This document shows, one piece after another, positions 20,194 to 30,556 of a DNA stretch of 64,000 nucleotides. This stretch comes from Arenicellales bacterium. GTDB taxonomy: Bacteria > Pseudomonadota > Gammaproteobacteria > Arenicellales > JAJDZL01. The DNA is taken from the NCBI GenBank assembly GCA_951813075.1, contig OX638343.1:2663999-2727998 (forward strand). The letters are read 5' to 3'. The stretch's first letter is position 1. Each line of letters opens with the position of its first letter. The notes beneath the pieces are model-generated. The model saw only the letters and a list, made by a program, of their open reading frames with translations, did no database searches and had not been told where the DNA came from. The position numbers were made by a program, and so were the translations under genes.

Positions 20194-22458
20194 TTACTCA
20201 ATCTCTACCTTGTGAACCTTTCGATATCCTTTTGGAAGCATTGTTCCCCTGAGGGTGCGCTCGCCCAGATAGCGTTCGCGCTCGGCTCTCTTGAGTCGAA
20301 TATACCTTTGTCCAGAATGAATTTTCAGGGTTTGCTTTGTCGAAAACGCTTTCACGAATGCAACTTGTTCGCCGGACTCTCTTGCGGTTTTCGGAATATT
20401 GATTAACCTGACTCCGTGCCCCTTGGTTTGAAGCGGGAGATCCTCAACAGGATAGATCAGTAAACGCGCGCTGTTTGTAACGACGGCTACCAAGCAGTTA
20501 CCTGGATCGTCGACTCGTTCCAACTGATGCGCCTCAACATCTTTTCTGACACTTAGTACGGATTTTCCAGAACGGTTCTTTGTAATTGCATCCGTCAGTT
20601 TGCAAATAAATCCGTTTCCATCTCCCGACACTAACAGACAGTGTGTTTTTTCGTCTCCGAGAAGCAGACTGATAAATCGTGAATCGGCTGCTGGCGACAG
20701 CATTTTGGTAAGAGGTTCGCCGAATGACCTTGCCGAGGGTAGATTGTGAGCGGGCAGGGTGTAGATTTTCCCATTGGAGTCCAAAAAGATCAGATGACCG
20801 TTCATCCTGCCTATTGTGTGTGCAAGATATCCATCCCCTTCGCGATAGTTCAGTGATTCCAGATCGAGATCATGCCCTTTTGCCGATCGTACCCAACCGC
20901 CTTTAGACAATACAACGGTAATGGGATCAGAAGCTATATGCTGGTCTGCTGAAAACGCCCGAGCTGCTTCCTGTTCACGGACCGGCGAACGTCGGCTGTC
21001 GCCGTATTTTTCAGCTGCAATTTTAATTTCCTCGATCGTCAAGCCTTTTAACTTTGCTTCAGAATTTATGATCTCTTCGAGCTGATCGCGTTCAGCCCGA
21101 AGGGCAAACTGTTCTTCCCGAATCTTGATCTCTTCCAACTTGGCCAGCTGCCTTAGCCGGATTTCCAGCACTGCCTCCACCTGTCGGGTACTGAGGTCAA
21201 ACCTGTTCATCAATTCAGATTTGGGGTCATCCTCGTATCGGATGATGTGAATCACTTCGTCGATGTTCAAAAAGACGATGAACAAGCCATCGAGAATGTG
21301 CAGGCGTTTGTTTATAAATTCCAGACGGCTTTTCAGTCGCCTCAGAATGGTGTCTTTTCTGAACGTTATCCAGTCCAGCAACAGTTGCTTGAGATTGTGA
21401 ACTTTCGGTTTTCCGTCGAGACCGATCAGGTTCAGATTGACGCGATAACTTTTTTCCAGATCCGTTGTCGCAAATAGATGACTCATCAACGAGTCCCGGT
21501 TCACCCGGTTACTGCGAAGCTCAATCACCAGTCGTACCGGACTGGATTCGTCTCCTTCGTCGCGCAAATCTGTGATCATGGGCAGTTTTTTCTCAAGCAT
21601 CTGTGTCGCGATTTGCTCCATTATTTTGGCACCTGATACCTGATGGGGCATGGCATGGAATACGATCGCGTTCTTCTCGTCGGTCCACACTGCTCTTTGG
21701 CGAACGACGCCTAATCCAGTCTTGTATATATCCAATATTTCTGATTTGGAATTAACGATTTCCGCTCCGGTCGGAAAGTCCGGTGCCTTGATCGATTCGC
21801 ATAGCTGCTCAATCGTTGTTCTGGAATTCGTAAGCAGTCGAATGCAAGCGTCAGCGACTTCGTGTATGTTATGCGGTGGGATATCAGTCGCCATACCGAC
21901 AGCAATGCCGGATGCCCCATTCAACAGGATATTGGGCAATTGGGCAGGCAGTCTTTGAGGCTCACTGAGTGTGCCGTCAAAATTCGGAACCCAATCCACA
22001 GTTCCTTGGGAAACCTCTTCAAGTAAAACTTGGGCATACGGCGTAAATCGGCATTCGGTATAGCGCATTGCGGCAAACGATTTCGGATCATCGGTTGACC
22101 CCCAGTTTCCCTGTCCATCAATGATCGGATATCGAAATGAGAACGGCTGTGCCATCAATACCATTGCCTCGTATGCGGCAGTATCGCCATGCGGATGGAA
22201 TTTACCGATTACGTCACCGACTGTACGTGCTGACTTTTTATACTTGGCCGCCGCGCTGAGACCCAGTTCGGACATGGCGTAGATTATTCTTCTCTGGACG
22301 GGCTTCAAGCCGTCGGCGATATGTGGAAGCGCCCGATCGAGGATGACATACATCGAGTAATCGAGGTATGCCTTTTGCGCAAACTCCTCAAGGGGAATTG
22401 ATTCTGTATCGGTAGGCGGTGGGGTGCTGACAAGTGTCAGCGACATTTGAGTCGCCAT
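20194..22458 (-). CDS. parC: DNA topoisomerase IV subunit A
   Basis: A 754-residue type IIA topoisomerase breakage-reunion subunit. The N-terminal region has [12 protein letters not shown], with Thr at the position of E. coli ParC Ser80 and Glu kept at Glu84, and the catalytic tyrosine in AAMRYTECR. The shorter length than GyrA and the lack of a clear GyrA-box in the C-terminal beta-propeller favour ParC. It decatenates chromosomes. It starts 5 bases after the parE stop and converges with the phosphohexomutase gene. Confidence 0.93.
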   Translation of the reverse strand: MATQMSLTLVSTPPPTDTESIPLEEFAQKAYLDYSMYVILDRALPHIADGLKPVQRRIIYAMSELGLSAAAKYKKSARTVGDVIGKFHPHGDTAAYEAMVLMAQPFSFRYPIIDGQGNWGSTDDPKSFAAMRYTECRFTPYAQVLLEEVSQGTVDWVPNFDGTLSEPQRLPAQLPNILLNGASGIAVGMATDIPPHNIHEVADACIRLLTNSRTTIEQLCESIKAPDFPTGAEIVNSKSEILDIYKTGLGVVRQRAVWTDEKNAIVFHAMPHQVSGAKIMEQIATQMLEKKLPMITDLRDEGDESSPVRLVIELRSNRVNRDSLMSHLFATTDLEKSYRVNLNLIGLDGKPKVHNLKQLLLDWITFRKDTILRRLKSRLEFINKRLHILDGLFIVFLNIDEVIHIIRYEDDPKSELMNRFDLSTRQVEAVLEIRLRQLAKLEEIKIREEQFALRAERDQLEEIINSEAKLKGLTIEEIKIAAEKYGDSRRSPVREQEAARAFSADQHIASDPITVVLSKGGWVRSAKGHDLDLESLNYREGDGYLAHTIGRMNGHLIFLDSNGKIYTLPAHNLPSARSFGEPLTKMLSPAADSRFISLLLGDEKTHCLLVSGDGNGFICKLTDAITKNRSGKSVLSVRKDVEAHQLERVDDPGNCLVAVVTNSARLLIYPVEDLPLQTKGHGVRLINIPKTARESGEQVAFVKAFSTKQTLKIHSGQRYIRLKRAERERYLGERTLRGTMLPKGYRKVHKVEIE

Positions 22459-22463
22459 GATAG

Positions 22464-24353
22464 TCAGACTTCGGCTTGGTTACCGATTTCCATCAGCCAA
22501 CTTTTCCGCTCGGCGACTTTCTTTTTGCCGAGAAGCATGTCAAGCGTTTTATTGAGTTTTGACAATGATTCGACGCGAAGTTGGACCAGTCTGCGTGTAT
22601 CGGGATTCATTGTGGTTTCTTTCAGTTGTGCCGGATTCATCTCACCGAGTCCCTTGAAGCGCTGAACCGAGATTTTTGCTTTTGGTTTTTCCGCTTGCAT
22701 TCGAGATTTGATATAGCCGAGTTCTTCATCGTCCAATGCATAACTGACATCCTTGCCCGCATCAATTCGATAAAGTGGTGGCATGGCAACGTAAACATTT
22801 CCTGATTCGACAAGACTGCGGAAGTGTTTGACAAACAGTGCACAAAGGAGTGTGGCGATATGTGCACCGTCGGAATCCGCATCCGCCAGTATGCAGACTT
22901 TACCGTAGCGCAATCCGGAAATGTCCGTGGAGCCCGGGTCAACGCCAAGTGCAATTGCGATGGAATGTACCTGGTCGGATGCCAGCACCTGTGCTGAAGC
23001 CACCTCCCAGGTGTTCAGGATTTTTCCACGCAATGGCAAAATCGCCTGGGTTGCGCGATTGCGCGCCTGTTTGGCGGAACCCCCTGCAGAATCGCCTTCA
23101 ACCAAGAACAGTTCGGTATCCCGCATGACTCGACTGGAACAGTCGCTTAACTTTCCAGGTAGCGCCGGACCGGCACCGGTTTTCTTTCGTTCGACCTTTT
23201 TGGCAGCGGTCTCTCTTCTGCGCGCGTTGTCGATAGCCAGTTGCGCAATTCTTTCCGCTTCGGATATGTGCTGGTTCAACCACAGACTGAAAGCGCCTTT
23301 GGCGATCGAAATGAGCGATTTCCCTACGTGTCTGGAAGCCAAGCGATCTTTTGTCTGTCCGACAAACTGCGGGTCTTCCATCCTCACCGAAAGTATGTAA
23401 CTGCAGTGACGCCAGACATCCTCGACGGAAATTCGCAGGCCTCTGGGCAACAGATTTCGAAATTCACAAAATTCCCGGACAGCATCTGTAATTCCAGTTC
23501 TGAATCCGTTGACATGAGTGCCCCCAAGCTCCGTCGGAATCAGATTGACATAACTTTCTGTAACCGTCTCTTTTGCTTCGGGTGTCCAGCAAACTGCGCA
23601 GTCAACCTGCGTCTCGTCATCTTTTCGATGCACAATGATAGGGTCGTGCGGAATTCTTTCGCTGCCATTCAGTTGCCCGATGAGATAATCCGGCAAACCT
23701 TCCTCAAATTTCCAGACTTCATTATTGCTTTCGTTGTTTTCGTCGGTGAAGGTGAGCTCCAACCCTGGACAAAGTACGGCTTTGGCCAACATCAGTCGCT
23801 TGAGTCTGGCAACATTGATGTGGACGGTGTCGAAAAACTTCGCGTCCGGCCAGAACTGAATTTTCGTTCCTGTATTTCTCTTCGGGATCTTCGAGATTTC
23901 TGAGAGTTCCTGCACCACATCGCCGTTTGCGAACTTCATCTGGTACATGATGCCATTACGGCGAATATTGACGAGCAGCTGTTTTGAAAGTGCGTTCACG
24001 ACCGAGACTCCAACGCCGTGCAGGCCGCCGGAATGCAGGTAGTTTTTGGAGGAGAACTTTGCGCCGGCATGCAGGCGGGTCATGATTACTTCGACACCCG
24101 AAACGCTTTCCTGCTCATGTATATCGACTGGAATTCCTCTGCCATCGTCTTCCACGCTGATTGACTGATCTGAATGTAAAACCACATCGATTTTTGAAGC
24201 GTGACCGGCGATTGCCTCGTCGACGCTGTTATCTATGACTTCTGCAGCGAGGTGATTGGGTGTATCGGTCTGGGTATACATCCCAGGCCGCTGGCGAACG
24301 GGTTCAAGTCCGACTAGGACTTCAATTGCAGAGGAGTCGTAATTGGCAGTCAA
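22464..24353 (-). CDS. parE: DNA topoisomerase IV subunit B
   Basis: A 629-residue GHKL ATPase subunit. The N-terminus [26 protein letters not shown] aligns with ParE, and the only start in reach is TTG at 24353. ATPase motifs are DNSVDEA, DDGRGIP and [13 protein letters not shown]; the TOPRIM part has [15 protein letters not shown] and DADSDGAHI. The length suits ParE rather than GyrB. It lies upstream of parC on the same transcript. Confidence 0.93.
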   Translation of the reverse strand: MTANYDSSAIEVLVGLEPVRQRPGMYTQTDTPNHLAAEVIDNSVDEAIAGHASKIDVVLHSDQSISVEDDGRGIPVDIHEQESVSGVEVIMTRLHAGAKFSSKNYLHSGGLHGVGVSVVNALSKQLLVNIRRNGIMYQMKFANGDVVQELSEISKIPKRNTGTKIQFWPDAKFFDTVHINVARLKRLMLAKAVLCPGLELTFTDENNESNNEVWKFEEGLPDYLIGQLNGSERIPHDPIIVHRKDDETQVDCAVCWTPEAKETVTESYVNLIPTELGGTHVNGFRTGITDAVREFCEFRNLLPRGLRISVEDVWRHCSYILSVRMEDPQFVGQTKDRLASRHVGKSLISIAKGAFSLWLNQHISEAERIAQLAIDNARRRETAAKKVERKKTGAGPALPGKLSDCSSRVMRDTELFLVEGDSAGGSAKQARNRATQAILPLRGKILNTWEVASAQVLASDQVHSIAIALGVDPGSTDISGLRYGKVCILADADSDGAHIATLLCALFVKHFRSLVESGNVYVAMPPLYRIDAGKDVSYALDDEELGYIKSRMQAEKPKAKISVQRFKGLGEMNPAQLKETTMNPDTRRLVQLRVESLSKLNKTLDMLLGKKKVAERKSWLMEIGNQAEV

Positions 24354-24788
24354 GATTGACTCGCGATTCGAATAATCGGGCGGAAAGTTACAACAATTAT
24401 AATATTTATATCTTTGCTATCTCAAATATCAGTGCAGGAGATAGGCGTTATAGCAATCTTATTTCGGCGCTAGTCTATATCAGGTTGAATCCCCTAGAAT
24501 CAGCGTTTCCCGGGGAAAGTTTGTTTAGATCCCTCTCGATACGGCTGTCGTTACAGGTTTTTCTGACATGGTAAATCCCTTCGGTACACCTAAGGCCAAT
24601 CATCGTTCTCTCAAACAGCAATTTATTCAAGGATTGGCGATCATCGTGATTTAATTTGCTCTCCGAAGAGAGTTAATTGGTGTTTGTATAGAATTTTTCT
24701 GTAGAATTTACAGTCGTCAGAGCGTCGATTCAAACAGCAATATCTGAAGTAGGGACACAATCACGCAAAACGACTTTATGGAGTCACA
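24354..24788. other. Divergent intergenic region parE / PhyH
   Basis: About 435 bases between divergent genes with no supported gene. AT-rich stretches around 24390-24420 include TATAAT-like hexamers on either strand and could serve the parE promoter. No clear operator or RNA is visible. Confidence 0.4.
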
Positions 24789-25709
24789 ATGGACGGGTCA
24801 GTTAAAACAGAAACCAGCGGGAATCAGAAAACGGTTGACTGGAAACAGAATGGGGTTCCGGATATCGATTTGTTATCGGTGCCATCTGTTAATATTGAGG
24901 ATGACATTATCGATAGATTTCAAAATGATGGCGCTGTACTGATGCCCGGGCTATTCGAGAACTGGGTGTCACAACTTCGGAGCGGTTTGCAAAAAAATCT
25001 TGAAACTCCGAATGACTATGCATTTCCGTGCGAGAGTATCCCCGAAGGTGCTCCCGGCAGGTTTTTCGACAGTTACTGCAACTGGCTGCTTATTCCTGAG
25101 TATTATTCGCACGTAACAAAATCATGTGCCGCCTCTGTTGCCGGTCAGTTGATGCGATCCACTGAGTCACAATTCTTTCACGAGCATGCTTTCTGCAAGG
25201 AGCCGGGTACTCAAGCCGCAACACCCTGGCATCAAGATATGCCGTATTACTGCGTTGACGGAAAACAGACTGTCAGTCTTTATATTGCACTGGACGAAAC
25301 ACCCGCGGAGGTTGCTGTTCGTTTTGTCAAGGGGTCTCATCGGTGGGATAGATTGTTTCATCCGGTTTCATTCCTGGACTCCGAAGATTTTGAATCAATC
25401 GAGGAGCATCTTGAAGCCGCTCCTGACGTGAATGAAAATCAGGAAGACTACGAAATTCTTGCATGGAATCTTCATCCAGGTGATTGCATTGCATTTGATT
25501 TCCTGACGCTACACGGCACGACAGCCGGAGAAGTCAAGGCAAGAAGGCGGGCGGTCTCCACGAGATGGCTTGGAGATGACGTTACCTACTGTGAACGTGC
25601 CATTAAGACTTCGCCGCCTTTTCCCAATATTGGTCTCGAACCCGGGGAACGTATGCGCACGGACTGGTTTCCCGTTCTTTGGCAACGCCGGTCCCCGGTA
25701 GTTTGCTAA
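24789..25709 (+). CDS. Phytanoyl-CoA dioxygenase family protein
   Basis: A 306-residue Fe(II)/2-oxoglutarate oxygenase of the PhyH family. The iron-binding HxD is seen in WHQDMPYY (about residues 151-153), the distal His in LHGT (about 240) and a 2-oxoglutarate-binding Arg follows in the RRRAVSTRW region. It hydroxylates an unactivated carbon of an unknown small molecule. ATG start with GGAG nearby (TATGGAGTCACA). It stands alone between divergent parE and tadA. A second, unrelated-looking PhyH protein is at 56.6 kb. Confidence 0.85.
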   Translation: MDGSVKTETSGNQKTVDWKQNGVPDIDLLSVPSVNIEDDIIDRFQNDGAVLMPGLFENWVSQLRSGLQKNLETPNDYAFPCESIPEGAPGRFFDSYCNWLLIPEYYSHVTKSCAASVAGQLMRSTESQFFHEHAFCKEPGTQAATPWHQDMPYYCVDGKQTVSLYIALDETPAEVAVRFVKGSHRWDRLFHPVSFLDSEDFESIEEHLEAAPDVNENQEDYEILAWNLHPGDCIAFDFLTLHGTTAGEVKARRRAVSTRWLGDDVTYCERAIKTSPPFPNIGLEPGERMRTDWFPVLWQRRSPVVC

Positions 25710-25763
25710 TGGAATGAATCTCGCAGATCTTCAGACGCGGTCGCCTCACAATACCGACACACA

Positions 25764-26240
25764 GTGACCGATCGGTTATCCGAATACCAACGTTGGATGC
25801 GTCATGCGCTGTCGCAAGCCCGTCTGGCTCTTGAAGTGGGTGAAGTGCCGGTAGGCGCAGTGATCGTTTCTGAAGGTGAACTCGTGGGCGAAGGCTACAA
25901 TCGCACTATCACTGATCGCGACCCGAGTGCGCATGCTGAAATAGTAGCGTTGCGCGCTGCATCTTTGCAGATGGATAATCATCGACTCCCTGCGTGCGAA
26001 ATGTACGTGACTATTGAGCCATGTGCGATGTGTGCTGGCGCGCTTGTCCAGGCGCGGCTGTCGACACTGATTTATGGTGCGTTGGATACTAAATCGGGTG
26101 CCGCCGGTTCAGTGATGGATGTCTTGCGTCATCGTGCACTGAATCATCAGTGCGAGGTTGTGGGAGGTATTTTGCAAGACGAGTGTTCCGAATTGATTCA
26201 GGAGTTTTTCAAGGCGCGTCGAGCCGGGACTAATTGTTGA
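25764..26240 (+). CDS. tadA: tRNA-specific adenosine-34 deaminase
   Basis: A 158-residue zinc deaminase: HAEIVALR (zinc His and catalytic Glu, about 57-59) and PCAMCAGAL (two zinc Cys, about 87-90). It converts the wobble adenosine of tRNA-Arg(ACG) to inosine. The start is GTG at 25764, giving TDRLSEYQRWMRHAL as the usual first helix. A tRNA-Ser gene follows within 80 bases. Confidence 0.94.
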   Translation: MTDRLSEYQRWMRHALSQARLALEVGEVPVGAVIVSEGELVGEGYNRTITDRDPSAHAEIVALRAASLQMDNHRLPACEMYVTIEPCAMCAGALVQARLSTLIYGALDTKSGAAGSVMDVLRHRALNHQCEVVGGILQDECSELIQEFFKARRAGTNC

Positions 26241-26278
26241 ATTGAATTTGGTTCTCTCGGAAATGGGGTTCAACACTC

Positions 26279-26284
26279 TATAAT
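26279..26284 (+). promoter_or_regulatory. Candidate -10 box of tRNA-Ser(CGA)
   Basis: A perfect TATAAT lies 33 bases before the mature tRNA 5' end, a normal distance for a tRNA promoter. The -35 region is poor. Confidence 0.4.
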
Positions 26285-26317
26285 ATGTAGTATCCCCCAC
26301 CATGTTGGACTGGATTC

Positions 26318-26408
26318 GGAGAGGTACCGAAGTGGCCATAACGGCGCGGACTCGAAATCCGTTGGGGGCGCAAGCCCCACGTGGGTTCGAATCCCACCCT
26401 CTCCGCCA
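26318..26408 (+). tRNA. tRNA-Ser (anticodon CGA)
   Basis: A 91-base class II tRNA with encoded CCA. The acceptor stem pairs GGAGAGG with CCTCTCC; the anticodon stem-loop CGGA-CTCGAAA-TCCG gives anticodon CGA, reading UCG. It has a long variable arm (GGGGGCGCAAGCCCC) and T loop TTCGAAT. Its 3' end is nearly identical to that of tRNA-Ser(GGA) at 34010, which faces it in the opposite direction. Confidence 0.97.
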
Positions 26409-26468
26409 ATTTCACTAGAAAATTCCTTTCGTCCAATCGAAAGAAATTTCATCTTTCCGAAATTGGGA

Positions 26469-26924
26469 TTATTGCGACATTCTTCGCTGTGCTTCAAGAA
26501 TTTCTTCTGGCCAAGTGCTCTTGATGAAGGCAAGTACCGCGAGAATTTCCTCATCGGAGAGAACACCTTCGTAAGCGGGCATTTCAGTGATGTAGTTGGG
26601 TCCTGCGAAGATCTTCACTCCAAACTTCGTTAATCTAAACAGAATTTCGTCTGAATGATGCCAGGTATGCCCTGAAGGGTCATGTGGCGGTGCTGGCAAA
26701 GCGCCGCTCGCTTTACGTTTCGTCCAGTTGGGCTCGCCCTCCAGTCTGGCTCCGTGGCAAACCGCGCAGTGTTGGACGTAAACTTTGCTCCCGAGTTGAA
26801 CCTTCGAACGGTCTGTATGGTCGGCGTAGAGGTTTTGTTCCGCCAATATTTCCGTGGTACCACTCAAGAGGAACACTGTGACTACGATTGAATACAAGAG
26901 GGCTTTGGATGGAATTGAGATCAT
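26469..26924 (-). CDS. Secreted monohaem cytochrome c
   Basis: From the ATG at 26924 the product has 151 residues; a TTG two codons upstream is possible. An N-terminal hydrophobic segment (SKALLYSIVVTVFLLSG) ending near ILA is a signal peptide. The haem motif CAVCH follows, and a downstream Met in TEMPAY is the likely sixth ligand. The fold is a class I periplasmic cytochrome c for electron transfer; the partner is unknown. It is close to the tRNA on the opposite strand. Confidence 0.85.
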   Translation of the reverse strand: MISIPSKALLYSIVVTVFLLSGTTEILAEQNLYADHTDRSKVQLGSKVYVQHCAVCHGARLEGEPNWTKRKASGALPAPPHDPSGHTWHHSDEILFRLTKFGVKIFAGPNYITEMPAYEGVLSDEEILAVLAFIKSTWPEEILEAQRRMSQ

Positions 26925-26986
26925 GATCAATTTTTCAGTTAGTTTTAGACGAGCATCTTTGATTATATGTACAACGATTCAGTAAT

Positions 26987-27382
26987 TTACAATACGACAA
27001 GCAGAACAGTATAGCGAGCAGTTTTTCCAACGCCGATGAAGATTGCCGATACAAGCCAATTGATCCGAAGCCAACCAGCCCCGACACACAAAACATCACC
27101 GATAATTGGAACCCAAGACAAAAGCAGGACCGGCGAACCGTATTTAGTAATTTTAGCAATAGCTTTCTGAACACCTTTCTTGTTTGACTGCCGCTGCGGA
27201 AATAATCTTCCCAATATATAACTGGACATCCCTCCAATGGTATTTCCGACGGAAGCAACGGCAAGTAGAGTCCAAAATCCGCGTTCAGCTCGAGAATCAA
27301 GATAAACAAGAACTGCTTCCGATCCCCCGGGAAGAACGGTTGCGGATAGCAAAGCGCTAAGGAATAATCCGCCTAACTCCAT
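26987..27382 (-). CDS. YqaA-family membrane protein (VTT/DedA-like)
   Basis: A 131-residue inner-membrane protein with three or four hydrophobic segments. It carries the SNARE-associated/VTT features LPGGSEAVLV and a GNTIGGMSSYILGR segment, followed by WVPIIGDVLCVGAGWLR. These match the short YqaA proteins. DedA relatives act in lipid scrambling or membrane homeostasis; the role of YqaA itself is not known. ATG start at 27382. Confidence 0.8.
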   Translation of the reverse strand: MELGGLFLSALLSATVLPGGSEAVLVYLDSRAERGFWTLLAVASVGNTIGGMSSYILGRLFPQRQSNKKGVQKAIAKITKYGSPVLLLSWVPIIGDVLCVGAGWLRINWLVSAIFIGVGKTARYTVLLVVL

Positions 27383-28117
27383 CTGTGAAAATCTATGGGT
27401 TCACTGAGAATTTCGGAGAATTTCAATTCTACAATCGGTATTAATTTCAAACAGTTCCCAGTGATGGTTCGCTGGACAGCGGTATTGCGGACCGTGTTTA
27501 ATTTTAGTTTTCTACTCATCTTATTGGAATTGGAAATACTCATTCATGACTAAACACGGGTTTCCTCATAAATTCCATCTTCAGACTACATTCCCAGACC
27601 GGCAATTGGGCGTCATTGGTTCCGGCGCGAAAGATCATATTTGTGATTGCGACTTTACTGTTGATGAAGGTATTTTGTTGAATTCTCCGAATGTAGTCCC
27701 TAAGCTGATGCGATTTGAACTGTAGCAGGTGTAAGGAGAAAATTCGAAATTTACTTGACGCGAGGGCGAAACTTACATGAAATACGTTGGGGCGCAGGCT
27801 CGGTATCGGCCAGTGCCATGGTGTCACTAACCGCAGGCTCAATAGTGGTGCAAAGCTGTATAAAGAATGAAGTATCAATAGAATGATCTGCTAAATCTAT
27901 ATTTGGCGGTGTATTGTCCCCCTTTGGGTTCGAATCCTCTACACTCAACATAGTATTGCAACAAATAATTGCCCTGAAAACAATGAAAAGAAAGATTTAT
28001 GTTGCAACGCCTTGTGCGGTTTTGATGTCCTTTCTTGGCATGGCTTCTATCATAGTGATGATAAGTACCGTACTAATCGTGCGTTCGAATCCCTGTTTGG
28101 AATTCATTGGAAACGTA
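27383..28117. other. Gene-poor gap at left edge of the mosaic region
   Basis: About 735 AT-rich bases. The only ORF worth noting is the short one at 27546. Two tRNA T-arm-like words (GTTCGAATCC) occur near 27928 and 28083 without the rest of a tRNA, possibly scars of integration. No promoter or terminator is clear. Confidence 0.4.
27546..27725 (+). CDS. Possible small ORF, 59 residues
   Basis: An ATG-started ORF (MTKHGFPHKFHLQ...) with a protein-like mixture of residues and a CDCDF segment. It has no good ribosome site and no family is recognised. It may be chance or a fragment of a lost gene. Confidence 0.15.
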   Translation: MTKHGFPHKFHLQTTFPDRQLGVIGSGAKDHICDCDFTVDEGILLNSPNVVPKLMRFEL

Positions 28118-29266
28118 TCATTCTTCACGATCCGGCAGCCTGTAACTGGTACTACGTCCCCCACCGGGGTTTTGAATAAAGATGCTACGTTCCTTTAAAT
28201 CCTGAATATCACGTAATGCTGTATCATTAGAGCATTTAGCCAGCTTGGCGTATTTGGAGGTGTTCATAAAGCCCTCAAAATCATCCTCAAGCATACGGTT
28301 GATGATCAATCGTTGTCGGTCATTAACAGGCGTTTGGTTGATCATATCCCAGAGCTGCGCTTTGAACAGCACATTACCAAGCGTAATTTCCGCATTGCTG
28401 ATAGCCCGGCCAAGACAATCCAAGAACCATGAGAGCCAATCTGTTATATCAGGGGTAGAGCGTTGTTGCGCTTCAAGCTGATCGTAATACTGTTTCCGCT
28501 CAGCTTCGATTTGGGATGATAGGCTGCAAAAACAGTCTGGCGTACCATCGGCACGAGTGAGTGCCATGTCACCAATGGCTCTAGCAATCCGTCCATTGCC
28601 ATCTTCAAACGGGTGGATTGTCACAAACCATAAATGAGCAATTCCCGCTCTGATAACAGGGTCGGTATCATCCTCTTCTGCCAACCACGCAAGAAACACT
28701 TCCATTTCCGTATCTAAGCGCTCCGCAACGGGAGCCTCAAAATGCACCTTTTCTTTACCGATAGGATCGGAAATAACCTGCATAGGGCCAGCCTCAATAG
28801 TACGCCACCCCCCAACGGTGATTTTGTGCATGCCACTGCGGCCTGTCGGAAACAAAGCAGCATGCCAATCAAACAGCCGATCCTTGGTTAATGGCTTGGA
28901 AAACTGTTGCGTGGCATCCAGCATCATCTCAACGATACCTTCAACATCACGGCTTGCCGGAATAAGCCCAGCAATATCAATTCCGAGCCTACAGGCAATA
29001 GATGAGCGCACTTCTTTTGGGTCCAGATTTTCACCCTCAATGGCAGATGATTTGACAACATCATTGGTGAGCGTGCCGAGAGTTGCTTCACGCTTCAGCT
29101 CAAAGCCAAGCCCCTCCATGCGTCCCAGCAAACGGCCTTGACGATGGCGTATATCAGCCAACTTGGATGCAAGGATTTCCGCATCCCATGAAAAATTTGG
29201 CCAGTTTTGATGTTCATGAATCCACATATCAATCACCGCATTATTTAAGGTGATTATAGGTGCCAT
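28118..29266 (-). CDS. Fic-family adenylyltransferase with winged helix
   Basis: A 382-residue Fic protein. An N-terminal domain begins WIHEHQNWPNFSWDAE, of the type often annotated DUF4172. The inhibitory motif SSAIEGEN (about 93-100) marks a class II Fic whose own helix blocks ATP. The catalytic motif HPFEDGNGRIAR (about 218-229) is intact. The C-terminal part (about 310-380) looks like a winged helix-turn-helix that could bind DNA. Such proteins transfer AMP to target hydroxyls. The promoter holds a repeated operator-like array, so self-regulation is likely. It lies in a mosaic region and was probably acquired. Confidence 0.9.
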   Translation of the reverse strand: MAPIITLNNAVIDMWIHEHQNWPNFSWDAEILASKLADIRHRQGRLLGRMEGLGFELKREATLGTLTNDVVKSSAIEGENLDPKEVRSSIACRLGIDIAGLIPASRDVEGIVEMMLDATQQFSKPLTKDRLFDWHAALFPTGRSGMHKITVGGWRTIEAGPMQVISDPIGKEKVHFEAPVAERLDTEMEVFLAWLAEEDDTDPVIRAGIAHLWFVTIHPFEDGNGRIARAIGDMALTRADGTPDCFCSLSSQIEAERKQYYDQLEAQQRSTPDITDWLSWFLDCLGRAISNAEITLGNVLFKAQLWDMINQTPVNDRQRLIINRMLEDDFEGFMNTSKYAKLAKCSNDTALRDIQDLKERSIFIQNPGGGRSTSYRLPDREE

Positions 29267-29329
29267 TCACCGCAAGGTCAAGATAAATCACCGCATATAG
29301 TGCGGTGATTCTGGAGGTTATTCACCGCA
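29231..29329. repeat. Operator-like array of (A)TTCACCGCA / AATCACCGCA boxes
   Basis: Ten-base boxes ending TCACCGCA start at 29231, 29264, 29286 and 29320 on the plus strand, with an inverted copy at 29301-29310. The 29286 and 29301 boxes form a perfect 10-base-arm palindrome with a TATAG spacer (29286-29310). Same-strand starts are 33, 22 and 34 bases apart, close to multiples of 11. One box lies inside the fic 5' end. This is most simply an autoregulatory binding array of the Fic protein winged helix or of a lost regulator. Confidence 0.7.
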
Positions 29330-29452
29330 TATCATTTTTTGCAATATTCTTTACCATATAGCGGCTTGCAGGATCGGGATGCATTCGACCTCCAACAGGT
29401 TGCAAAGCATCAACCATAAGTTCATGAATTAGAAAACTACGTGCTTACAATG

Positions 29453-30544
29453 TTATGCATGTGTTTTTGACTTTGAGGGATCATAAATTGGCATAGCGAT
29501 AACAGTGGCAGTGGTGTTGATAGTGTTACTTTTTACCTCAAGGGTCGTTCCTTCGGGTATGCTTGGATTAATATGCGCTAATGCCAAAGATTTACCTAAC
29601 CGATGCGAATAGGCAGGGCTGTTGACCATGCCAACCTCTTTACCATTGAAGCTAAGCACTTCTCCACCTTCGACCATGTCAGAATGATTAATATTGAGAC
29701 CAACATTTATGATTTTTTCATTGCCCTTTGCTGCCATAAGAGCTTCTTTACCTCTAAAATCAGATTTAGATTTACTCACTGTAAAACCAAGACCAACTTC
29801 CCAAGGGGTATGATCAGTGGTCATGTCATAACCATAAAACAAGAGACCAGCTTCAATCCGCACTTTATCCAAAGCAGTGAAGGAGCAAGGCATAACACCT
29901 GTTGCGACCAGCTTATCCCAAATATCGCACACGACACTTGCATCCGCAAATACTTCATATCCGCGTTCACCAGAATATCCGGTGCGTGAAATCCGGCAAG
30001 GATGTCCAAACAATCTTGCTTCGATATGATGAAAATATTTCAATGAGGCTAGTTCGACATCACAGTTGACATTCAGCATTTCCAATGCTTGAGGCCCTTG
30101 TACCGACACATCATGTAATTCATCGGTGAATTCAATTTCCACATTCTTACCAGATGCAGAGGCCTCCAGCAAAGCCATTGTGTCGCCAGAACCATGTACA
30201 ATCATCCATTCATCATTTCCATTGTTAGAAACAATTGCATCATCCGCCATCGTGCCTTGTTCCGTTAGAACACTCAGATATGCAGCCTGTCCTGGCGCAA
30301 TTTTGTGCATATCGCGTGTTGTAAGATGTTCCAGTACTGCTTGAGCGTCGTTGCCTCGAACAAATATTTTCTTAAGCGGAGACATGTCAAACATGCCAAC
30401 ACGCTCTCGTATAGCATCATGTTCGTCATTTGGATCAGTATTGTAACTCCATGCGGTCCCCATACCATTCCAGTCCTCAAGGCTAGATCCAAGTGCGGTG
30501 TGACGCGATGTAAGTGCTGATGTTCTGCTAAGTTCTTCGGTCAT
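29453..30544 (-). CDS. GcvT/DmdA-like aminomethyltransferase family protein
   Basis: A 363-residue folate-dependent demethylase-type protein. GcvT-family marks include RVGMFDMSPLKKI near 48-60, the SVQGPQALEML segment near 147, RTGYSGERGYEV near 189-200, and ALDKVRIEAGLLFYG near 223-238. It should pass a methyl or methylene group to tetrahydrofolate. It starts 12 bases after the mttB-like gene, so the pair probably demethylates one quaternary amine or related methylated compound. The substrate (glycine betaine, carnitine, DMSP-like) cannot be set. Confidence 0.85.
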   Translation of the reverse strand: MTEELSRTSALTSRHTALGSSLEDWNGMGTAWSYNTDPNDEHDAIRERVGMFDMSPLKKIFVRGNDAQAVLEHLTTRDMHKIAPGQAAYLSVLTEQGTMADDAIVSNNGNDEWMIVHGSGDTMALLEASASGKNVEIEFTDELHDVSVQGPQALEMLNVNCDVELASLKYFHHIEARLFGHPCRISRTGYSGERGYEVFADASVVCDIWDKLVATGVMPCSFTALDKVRIEAGLLFYGYDMTTDHTPWEVGLGFTVSKSKSDFRGKEALMAAKGNEKIINVGLNINHSDMVEGGEVLSFNGKEVGMVNSPAYSHRLGKSLALAHINPSIPEGTTLEVKSNTINTTATVIAMPIYDPSKSKTHA

Positions 30545-30556
30545 GGATGTTCCTTT

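Noticed and set aside
20194..24353. gyrA/gyrB instead of parC/parE.
   Set aside because: Lengths of 754 and 629, the ParE-like N-terminus and the missing GyrA box favour topoisomerase IV.
27920..28100. Two T-arm-like words GTTCGAATCC near 27928 and 28083, possible tRNA remnants or attachment sites.
   Set aside because: No acceptor or anticodon arm can be folded around either; the match is only 10-12 bases of a very common motif.
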